A stretch of DNA of 64,000 nucleotides from Pseudomonas sp. TH41 (GTDB lineage: Bacteria; Pseudomonadota; Gammaproteobacteria; Pseudomonadales; Pseudomonadaceae): assembly GCF_016650695.1 (NCBI RefSeq), contig NZ_JAEKFH010000003.1:124001-188000 (forward strand). The letters run 5' to 3'. A program made the position numbers and the translations under genes. Below the pieces are notes generated by a model. The model was not told where the DNA came from and did no database searches. It was given only the letters and a program-made list of their open reading frames with translations. Of the stretch, positions 19,151-26,200 are shown in pieces (the first letter of the stretch is position 1; every line of letters begins with the position of its first letter).

Positions 19151-20122
19151 TTACAAGGCATGGCGTTCTTTCCCGTGATAAACGCGCAGGATATCGGCCA
19201 CCACCGCCAGAGCGATTTCCGCCGGGGCCTTGCTGCCCAGATTGAGGCCGATGGGCATGTGCAAACGGGCAATCTGTTCATCTGTCAGACCACCGATGCG
19301 CTTGAGCCGCTCGGCGCGCTTGGCCGAGGTTGCCTGAGACCCCATGGCGCCGATGTAAAACGCCGGAGTGTGCACCGCTTCCATCAGCGCCAGATCATCG
19401 ATTCGCGGATCGTGAGTCAGCGCCACCACCGCGGTCGCCGCATGGCAACCACCGGCGGCGATGAACATCGAGGGCAGCAAGCGTTGCATCTCCACGCCTT
19501 CGAGCTGGACATGCAGCATCTCTTCCCGGGGGTCGCAGGCGATGACTTCGCAGCCGATGGCGCGAGCGAAACTGGCGCAGACTTCCGCGACCGGCGACAG
19601 CCCGGCCAGAATCAGTCGCAACGCAGGGCCAACACTGATGCGCACCGTCTCGTCGACGACTTGCACCCGCTCGGTGCCGTGTCCGGTGTCTGCGTCCAGG
19701 CGCAAGGCACCACTGCTCAGCTCGACGTGACGCAGCAGACGGCGCTGACCCAGTAACGCCGCTTGCAGACTCTCCAGGTGCGCGATCCATTCGAGACTGG
19801 CAGCGCGGTGCTCGACCAGCACGGTCAGCACGCCGCCACAGGGCAATCGTAGACGGTGGCGTTGTTCGACGCTGTCGCCATAACTGACGATCTGTGCCGG
19901 TTCGCGTAATTCACCGCGCGCCAGACTTTCGAGAAACTCCTCTTCGACGCAGCCACCCGACAGCGAGCCGACGTGTTCGCCCGTGCCATTGGCCACCAGC
20001 ATCGCACCCGGCGCACGCGGCGCCGAGCCATAGGTGGAGAGCACCGTGCACAGCCACTGGGCCTGCCCGGTGCGAGCCCATTGCAGTGCCTGGTCGATCA
20101 CCTGAACATCGAGATGACGCAT
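19151..20122 (-). CDS. XdhC-family molybdenum cofactor insertion/maturation protein
   Basis: A 323-residue XdhC/CoxI protein. The N-terminal XdhC domain has STYGSAPRAPGAMLV and GSLSGGCVEEE (about residues 28-62). The C-terminal Rossmann domain contains YIGAMGSQATSAKRAERL. XdhC binds the Mo cofactor, promotes its sulfuration and inserts it into xanthine-dehydrogenase-family enzymes. The only such enzyme in the window is the three-subunit hydroxylase at 24.9-29.2 kb, which supports one functional cluster. Its start is divergent from the alpha/beta hydrolase at 20213. Confidence 0.88.
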   Translation of the reverse strand: MRHLDVQVIDQALQWARTGQAQWLCTVLSTYGSAPRAPGAMLVANGTGEHVGSLSGGCVEEEFLESLARGELREPAQIVSYGDSVEQRHRLRLPCGGVLTVLVEHRAASLEWIAHLESLQAALLGQRRLLRHVELSSGALRLDADTGHGTERVQVVDETVRISVGPALRLILAGLSPVAEVCASFARAIGCEVIACDPREEMLHVQLEGVEMQRLLPSMFIAAGGCHAATAVVALTHDPRIDDLALMEAVHTPAFYIGAMGSQATSAKRAERLKRIGGLTDEQIARLHMPIGLNLGSKAPAEIALAVVADILRVYHGKERHAL

Positions 20123-20212
20123 GTTTTCTGTACCTCAAGCAAAGCGTGGTGCTGCATGCAGGGTTACGTTTACGGTAACCTGCGAGCAATCTTGTTCAAT
20201 CGTTGATTCAAC

Positions 20213-20998
20213 ATGTCGCCACAACAATTTTTGCAACTTGGGCCGCTGCGCCTGGAATATCGCCAACTGCCTCCGTCTGACTCATCGCGACCGACGCTTG
20301 TGCTGTTGCACGAAGGCCTCGGCAGCGCCGACCAATGGAAAGACTTCCCCCTGCGCCTGGCCCAGGCCAGCGGTTACGGTGTGGTCACTTACAGCCGTCA
20401 GGGTTACGGGCAATCGAGCCCGGTAACCCTGCCGCGTCCGCTGAACTACCTGAGCAGCGACGGCCCTCGTGAACTGCGGCAATTGCTCGATGCCTTGCAA
20501 CTGCCGCAAGTGGTCTTGCTCGGTCACAGTGATGGCGCATCCATCGTCCTCGCCTATGCCGCTGCCAACGATCCACGCGTGTTGGGCAGCATTGCACTGG
20601 CGCCTCACGTGATTGTCGAGACCGAGAGCCTCGATGGCATTCGCCATACCACTGAAGTTTGGCATCAGGGCGAATTGCGCGAACGCCTGGCACGCCACCA
20701 TGGGGCCAATGTCGACGGCGCTTTTCACGGTTGGAGCGACAGCTGGTTGCACCCGGACTTTTCCTTGGACGATCTCGAAGCGCAGTTGGCTTATATCGAA
20801 AGGCCGCTGCTGGTCATTCAGGGTCGCGAAGACCACTACGCCACGCCCGAGCAACTGGTGGTCATCCAGCGACAGGTGCCTGGGCCGTGCCGCTGTGTGT
20901 TGCTGGATAACTGCCGGCACTTTCCCCAGACCGAAGCGACCGAGCGGACCTTGCAGCTAATCTGCGAATTCCTGGAGCGCCTCCCCGCCTTTATTTGA
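20213..20998 (+). CDS. Alpha/beta hydrolase
   Basis: A 261-residue alpha/beta-hydrolase-fold protein. The oxyanion region is LLHEGLGSADQWKDFP (about residues 29-44), the nucleophile elbow is GHSDGAS (Ser about 105), and the acid and base are in GREDHYA and CRHFPQ near the C-terminus. No signal peptide. It is transcribed opposite to XdhC and converges on the MFS gene, overlapping it by 8 bases. Within the cluster it may cleave an ester or ring-opened thioester; the substrate is unknown. Confidence 0.8.
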   Translation: MSPQQFLQLGPLRLEYRQLPPSDSSRPTLVLLHEGLGSADQWKDFPLRLAQASGYGVVTYSRQGYGQSSPVTLPRPLNYLSSDGPRELRQLLDALQLPQVVLLGHSDGASIVLAYAAANDPRVLGSIALAPHVIVETESLDGIRHTTEVWHQGELRERLARHHGANVDGAFHGWSDSWLHPDFSLDDLEAQLAYIERPLLVIQGREDHYATPEQLVVIQRQVPGPCRCVLLDNCRHFPQTEATERTLQLICEFLERLPAFI

Positions 20999-22343
20999 AA
21001 TTGCCTTGGGTTTCCGGAATCACCACGCTACCGATCAGGTAGATCACCGACAGAACGGCGGCGAAAATCGCCAGCACCATGGGGATCTGCGCCGGGCTGC
21101 TGCTGACCAGGGACACAAAGGTCGGCATGGTTCCGCCGAGGGCGAAACCGATGTTCCAGGACAACCCGGTGCCGCTGGCTCGCAGCTCGGTGGCAAAGCG
21201 TTCATTGAGGAAGATCAGAATCGGCGCGATGATCGCCCCGCCCATGAAGCCTATGCCCACGCAATACAGCGCAGTGCGGGTCAGCGAACCCGGTTCGGCG
21301 ACACCAAGGAACATCATGGGCAGGCTCACCAGGTTGATCACACCCAGCAGCATGAAGGTCTTCTTGCGACCGATCAGGTCACTCAGGTAACCGAAGGCCA
21401 ATGCTCCGACAATTGTTGCCACCGACCCGTACATGAGCATCTGCGAAGTCTGCGTATGGGGCACTTTAGCGACCACGTTGAGCAATGTCGGCAGATAACC
21501 GCAGGCCAGGTAATACGTGGCACCGCCTCCGAACGTAATCAGCAGATTGACCATCATCACGCCGCGGTACTCGCGACCAAACAGACGCTTGAGTGGCGAC
21601 ACGACCACTATTGCCGGCCCCTTGGTTTTGCGGGCTTGTTGCAGTTGCTGCCAGACCGGGGTTTCTTCCAGGTAACGGAACATCACCAGACCGAAAAACG
21701 TGCTGAGCAGGCCGCAGAAGAACATGAAGCGCCAGCCCCAGACGTCAAATTCTTCCCCGGGAAAGATCTCCGACAACACCAGATAAGTGACTGACGCCAA
21801 CAGCGCGCCCATGCCGGCGCCAGCCCCACCGATCAACCCGGACATCAATCCGCGATAGCGCGGCGAGATGGATTCGGTGCCGATGGTGTGAGTGGAGGCG
21901 ACGATGCCGCCAACGAAAACGCCCTGAATCACCCGCAATACCAAAAACAGTATCGGGGCCAACACCCCGACCTGGTGAATGGTCGGCAACGCGCCAAACA
22001 GTGCCGTAGAAATACCGACGCCGACCATCGACACCATCAACGCACGCTTGCGGCCGTGTTTATCGGCATACGCGCCGAAGATCGCCGAGCCCAGCGGACG
22101 CACCAGCAAGGCCACGGCGAACGAAGCATACACGGCGGCCAGCGAGAGTGTCGGGGTGTCCGAGGGGAAGAACATGCGGCCGATGATCGGCGCCACATAG
22201 AGCAGAATGAACAGGTCAAACAAATCCAGCGCCCAGCCGAATGTCGAGGCAAATGCCGCAAGCAAGGCCTTGCCCGGTGGAATCTGCGGTGTATCGATAG
22301 CGGCGCTGGTTGGTGATGCAGTTATTGTTGTTGTCGTGGTCAT
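20991..22343 (-). CDS. MFS transporter (sialate/aromatic-acid-type symporter)
   Basis: A 450-residue twelve-helix major facilitator protein from the ATG at 22343, preceded by GAGG; the upstream extension in the same frame is not membrane-like and was rejected. The first helix carries TFGWALDLFDLFILL, with the Asp pair typical of aromatic-acid and sialate symporters. The loop 2-3 motif is GAYADKHGRKRA. It lies 180 bases downstream of the enoyl-CoA hydratase on the same strand and is probably the uptake system for the acid activated by the CoA ligase. Confidence 0.85.
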   Translation of the reverse strand: MTTTTTITASPTSAAIDTPQIPPGKALLAAFASTFGWALDLFDLFILLYVAPIIGRMFFPSDTPTLSLAAVYASFAVALLVRPLGSAIFGAYADKHGRKRALMVSMVGVGISTALFGALPTIHQVGVLAPILFLVLRVIQGVFVGGIVASTHTIGTESISPRYRGLMSGLIGGAGAGMGALLASVTYLVLSEIFPGEEFDVWGWRFMFFCGLLSTFFGLVMFRYLEETPVWQQLQQARKTKGPAIVVVSPLKRLFGREYRGVMMVNLLITFGGGATYYLACGYLPTLLNVVAKVPHTQTSQMLMYGSVATIVGALAFGYLSDLIGRKKTFMLLGVINLVSLPMMFLGVAEPGSLTRTALYCVGIGFMGGAIIAPILIFLNERFATELRASGTGLSWNIGFALGGTMPTFVSLVSSSPAQIPMVLAIFAAVLSVIYLIGSVVIPETQGNFK

Positions 22344-22523
22344 GGTTGCCTCACACAAACGGTGAATCGAAACGTTCTGCATCCCGGTGCGCGGGTTGCG
22401 GGTAATCAGCGGACAGCGGTGATATATGTGCCCTATCAGTTGCATTGAAGGGGCGGCAGGCCCTGCTCCGTAGGGGCGCACGCCGTTACCGACATGCTCC
22501 CGGGCCTGCTCGCCGGTACGCAT

Positions 22524-23327
22524 TTACTCGCCGGTGAACACTGCCGCACGCTTGCTGTGAAACGCTTCGACACCTTCCTTGAAGTCCTTGGAGCTACGCA
22601 GACGGCTGTAGCAGTGACCTTCCATTTCGATCGCGACGGTCAGCGGCGCATCTTCGTTGTCGTTGATCAGTTTTTTCGCCGTGCGCTGAGCCAGCGGCGA
22701 GAAGCGCCGCAGTTCATCGACCAACGCATCGACGGTGCTTTCCAGTTCGGTATCCGGCACGACCTCGGTAGCGATACCCCAGGCATAGGCCTGGTCGCCC
22801 GTGATACGTTTAGCGCGCATCACCATGTGCTTGGTGCGGGTGATGCCGATAATTTTCTGCAGGCGTGCGGAGCCACCCGAGCCCGGGATCTGACCCAGGT
22901 TCTGCTCAGGCAAGGCGTAGCGAGTGGTTTGCGAAGCAATGCGGAAATCGCAGGCCAGGGACAGTTCGAAACCGACGCCGAAGGTGTAACCACGGTTGGC
23001 AACGATCACCGGTTTTTCGCAACGTGCCGGTGCCGCGACGTTCCAGGCCAGCTTCGAAACGTGTTCCGGCGACGCTTCGAGGAAGCCCTTGATGTCGCCG
23101 CCGCTGGAGAAGTGTTCACCCACCGAGCGCAGCACGATGACGCGCACATCTTTGTGTGCATCGAGGGCTTCGAAGACCAGGCGCAGTTGATCGCGCTGCC
23201 CCATGGAAATGACGTTCAACGGTGCTCGGTTGAGGATGATGTCAGCGCGCTCGCGGGACACATCGACTTCAACCTGGAAGCCATCGAACTGAGTGTCGAG
23301 AAATTGCTGGATCGCTTGTTGTTGCAT
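22524..23327 (-). CDS. Enoyl-CoA hydratase/isomerase family protein
   Basis: A 267-residue crotonase-fold enzyme. The oxyanion-hole segment HFSSGGDIKGF is at about residue 70-80. Both crotonase catalytic Glu positions appear to be kept (GVGFELSLACDF and ALPEQNLGQIPGSGG), which favours hydratase activity over simple isomerase. It starts 19 bases after the ligase stop and is probably part of the same transcript. It would act on the CoA thioester produced by the ligase after oxidation or hydroxylation. Its exact substrate is not identifiable from sequence. Confidence 0.83.
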   Translation of the reverse strand: MQQQAIQQFLDTQFDGFQVEVDVSRERADIILNRAPLNVISMGQRDQLRLVFEALDAHKDVRVIVLRSVGEHFSSGGDIKGFLEASPEHVSKLAWNVAAPARCEKPVIVANRGYTFGVGFELSLACDFRIASQTTRYALPEQNLGQIPGSGGSARLQKIIGITRTKHMVMRAKRITGDQAYAWGIATEVVPDTELESTVDALVDELRRFSPLAQRTAKKLINDNEDAPLTVAIEMEGHCYSRLRSSKDFKEGVEAFHSKRAAVFTGE

Positions 23328-23346
23328 GGGACTGTCCTCTGGATGA

Positions 23347-24885
23347 TTAGCTGATGGCCTTCAAGGCCTGTTCCTGAAATTGGGCCAGCAGCACGCGCCG
23401 CAGCACCTTGCCAACTGGAGATTTGGGAATCTGATCGATGAACTGGTAGCGCCGTGGCCGCTTGAATTTGGCCAGGCCCGAAGCGATGCAATGGGCATCG
23501 AGGTCGCATTCCGAGACCTCGGCGCGCAGCTTGATAAACGCTGCAATGATCTTGCCCCACTGCTCGTCAGGCAGACCGACCACCACCACTTCTTCCACTG
23601 CCGGGTGCAGAGAGAGCATGTTTTCGATTTCCGCCGGGCTGACGTTTTCGCCGCCGGTGATGATCAAGTCATCGACACGACCCGTGACGAACAGATCGCC
23701 TTCCAGATCGAAGTAGCCGATGTCACCGGTGAAATACCATCCGTCACGCAACGCCTTGGCGGTTGCTTCGGGGCGGTTCAGGTAGCCTTCGAACGCCTCG
23801 TCACTCGCCAGGTCGGCGATGATCTGGCCCTCCTCCAATGGGTTGACCTGCACGTCCACCGTTTCAGCATCGATCGGCACCACGCGCACTCGCTGGTTCA
23901 TTGCACTGCGCCCTGACGAACCGGGTTTGCGGTTGGCTTGCTGGTCGATGGTGAAGGTGTAAATCTCCGAGCTGCCGTAATGATTGACGAACAATTGCGG
24001 CTGGAACGCCTGCTCGACGCGACGCATCAAGCCGTCGCTCATCGGCGCGCCGGCAAAGCCGATTTTCTCCACACTGGCTACTCGCTCTCGGGCAAAGGCC
24101 GGGTGTTCGATGAGCATGTGGTAGAGCGTCGGCACCAGGTACAGGTTGCTGACCTTTTCCCGCTCGATGGCCTGAAGCGTGGCTTCCACATCGAACTTCG
24201 GCACACAGACGAAATGCCCGTCGATCAGCGCCATGGACAGCAACGAACGCACGCCCATGGTGTGGTAAAGCGGCATGACACCCAGCGTGCACTCGCTCTG
24301 GCGGTAGAGGTTTTGCGCTACGTGGGCAACCGCCGCGGCGCGTTCGCAACGGTGCCGACGGGGCACGCCCTTGGGCTTGCTGGTGGTTCCGGAGGTGTAT
24401 AGCAGCAGTGAAAAGTCTTCGGCGTCTGCCTGAAAAATGATTTCGGAGGGGGTCTGTGAACACAGTTCCTCAAAACTCAGGTCGGTGTCGGCGGCACGGA
24501 TACCGACGGCGATCCGTGGCAGCCTTGTGGCGGCGCTGCAACCGGCCACCGCGGCCACGGTCGCGTCGTCGTAAGCCAGTGCGCGGATTTGCGCATCTTC
24601 GATGCAGTAGCCCAGCTCATCGGCAGTCGAACGCCAGTTCAACGGGGTCATGACGACGCCCGCAAACTGACAGGCCCAATGCAGGGTCGCCATCTGCCAG
24701 CGGTTTTGCATCGCTACCAGCAGTCGATCGCCGCGTTGCAGCCCAAGGCATTGCAAGCCCCAAGCGGCGCTCTGGATATCGACGAACCAGTCTTCATAGG
24801 TTTTCTTCAACGCACCGTCACTGACCGCCACGGCGTGCGGTCTGCGTTCAACGGCAGCGAGGAAGCTGCGTCCGAGATCGAACAT
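23347..24885 (-). CDS. Acyl-CoA ligase (AMP-forming), aromatic/cyclic-acid type
   Basis: 512 residues of the ANL superfamily from the ATG at 24885; the open frame continues upstream but overlaps the iron-sulfur subunit gene. Motifs: phosphate-binding loop YTSGTTSKPKG, NHYGSSEIYT, the hinge region WYFTGDIGYFD, and the C-terminal catalytic Lys in PKSPVGKVLRR. It activates a carboxylic acid to its CoA thioester. It sits between the molybdenum hydroxylase genes and the hydratase, 5 bases after the small subunit, which ties CoA activation and Mo-dependent hydroxylation to one pathway. Confidence 0.85.
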   Translation of the reverse strand: MFDLGRSFLAAVERRPHAVAVSDGALKKTYEDWFVDIQSAAWGLQCLGLQRGDRLLVAMQNRWQMATLHWACQFAGVVMTPLNWRSTADELGYCIEDAQIRALAYDDATVAAVAGCSAATRLPRIAVGIRAADTDLSFEELCSQTPSEIIFQADAEDFSLLLYTSGTTSKPKGVPRRHRCERAAAVAHVAQNLYRQSECTLGVMPLYHTMGVRSLLSMALIDGHFVCVPKFDVEATLQAIEREKVSNLYLVPTLYHMLIEHPAFARERVASVEKIGFAGAPMSDGLMRRVEQAFQPQLFVNHYGSSEIYTFTIDQQANRKPGSSGRSAMNQRVRVVPIDAETVDVQVNPLEEGQIIADLASDEAFEGYLNRPEATAKALRDGWYFTGDIGYFDLEGDLFVTGRVDDLIITGGENVSPAEIENMLSLHPAVEEVVVVGLPDEQWGKIIAAFIKLRAEVSECDLDAHCIASGLAKFKRPRRYQFIDQIPKSPVGKVLRRVLLAQFQEQALKAIS

Positions 24886-24890
24886 TATTG

Positions 24891-25391
24891 TTATACCCCT
24901 TTGTTCGTTTGGCGCTGGGCAGCTACTTCGAGCACGGCCTGGACGATGCCGGTGTAGCCCGTGCAGCGACATAGATGCCCCGAAAGCATGTCGCGTACCT
25001 GGGTCTCGTCCGGGTTGGGTACCCGTTCGAGGAAATCCACGCAGGACATGAGAATGCCCGCAGTGCAAAAGCCGCACTGCAAGGCGTGATGACGGCGAAA
25101 GGCTTGTTGCAGGTCGCTCAGTGTGTCGTCGTCGGCCAGGGACTCGACGGTCTCGATACACCGCTCGTGCCCCTGTACCGCGAGCATCAGGCAGGAACGC
25201 ATGGCGACCCCGTCCACCAGCACCGTGCAGGCACCGCAGACACCGTGTTCGCAACCGACATGGACACCGGTGGCACCGAGGTCGTGGCGCAGGAAGTCGC
25301 AGAGTTGGGTCCGCGGTTCGGCCAGCGCTTCGCGGGAGCGGCCATTGAGTTCCAGGCGAATTGCAAAGGTTTGTTCGGCGTTTACACGCAT
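24891..25391 (-). CDS. Molybdenum hydroxylase small subunit, two [2Fe-2S] clusters (CoxS-like)
   Basis: A 166-residue iron-sulfur subunit of the xanthine dehydrogenase family. The N-terminal plant-type cluster has GCEHGVCGAC and a later SC. The C-terminal alpha-helical cluster has CGFCTAG and CRCTGY. It passes electrons from the Mo centre to FAD. The order on the transcript is large, medium, small, with a 2-base gap after the medium subunit. Confidence 0.9.
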   Translation of the reverse strand: MRVNAEQTFAIRLELNGRSREALAEPRTQLCDFLRHDLGATGVHVGCEHGVCGACTVLVDGVAMRSCLMLAVQGHERCIETVESLADDDTLSDLQQAFRRHHALQCGFCTAGILMSCVDFLERVPNPDETQVRDMLSGHLCRCTGYTGIVQAVLEVAAQRQTNKGV

Positions 25392-25393
25392 GT

Positions 25394-26200
25394 TCAGGCT
25401 CCTTCGATCAGCTGATGACCCAGCTCGCGAATCAGTTGGCGGCGATAGGCAGCGCTGGCCTGCACGTCGTCTTGTGCATCGAGCGACCAGGCGGTTTGAT
25501 TGAGCGCGTCTGGTAACGCCGCACCACGAGGCAGGCTGCGACGTTGCGGACGGTCGGCGACCCCGCCGATGCCAAGTTCGACCTGGTCCGTGCCGATGGC
25601 CGCGGCCAGGGAGACAATTGCAAAGTCGCCGTGGCGCATGGCGATTTCACGGAAGCGATAGGTGATGCCTTCGCGCTTGAGCGGAAAACGCACCTCGACG
25701 ACCAGTTCATCTGCACGCTTGTCGGTGGTGAGAATGCCTTGGAAGAAGTCGGTAGCCTTAACGATGCGCTTGCCTTTTTTCGACTCGAGAACGATCTCGC
25801 CGCCCAGCGTCACCAGGCACAGCGGCAACTCGGCGCTGGGGTCGGCGTGAGCCACCGAACCGCAGACTGTGCCGCGATTACGCGTCTGGAAGTGACCGAT
25901 CCAGGGCATCGCCAGTGCCAATAAAGGCACCTCGTCCATCAGGGTCGAACGCGCCAGCAACTGCGCCTGTCGTACCCCGGCACCTACCGCCAGGCAATCC
26001 TTGCGCAGTTCGATATAGGCCAGCTCAGCCACATGATTAATATCGATCAGCAACTTGGGTTGAGCCAGGCGCATGTTCAGCACCGCCATCAGCGATTGGC
26101 CACCGGCGATGATGCGAGCTTCCTGGCCGTACTCGGCGAGCAACTCAACCACCTGACGACGGGTGTCAGCCCGAACGTAATCGAAAGCAGCCGGTTTCAT
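25394..26200 (-). CDS. Molybdenum hydroxylase medium subunit, FAD-binding (CoxM-like)
   Basis: A 268-residue FAD subunit with the dinucleotide-contact segments IIAGGQSLMAVLNMR (about residues 34-48) and TVCGSVAHADPSAE (about 110-123). At this length it lacks the Cys-rich insertion with an extra [4Fe-4S] cluster that marks 4-hydroxybenzoyl-CoA reductases, which argues against that activity. Its ATG overlaps the large-subunit stop as ATGA. Confidence 0.88.
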   Translation of the reverse strand: MKPAAFDYVRADTRRQVVELLAEYGQEARIIAGGQSLMAVLNMRLAQPKLLIDINHVAELAYIELRKDCLAVGAGVRQAQLLARSTLMDEVPLLALAMPWIGHFQTRNRGTVCGSVAHADPSAELPLCLVTLGGEIVLESKKGKRIVKATDFFQGILTTDKRADELVVEVRFPLKREGITYRFREIAMRHGDFAIVSLAAAIGTDQVELGIGGVADRPQRRSLPRGAALPDALNQTAWSLDAQDDVQASAAYRRQLIRELGHQLIEGA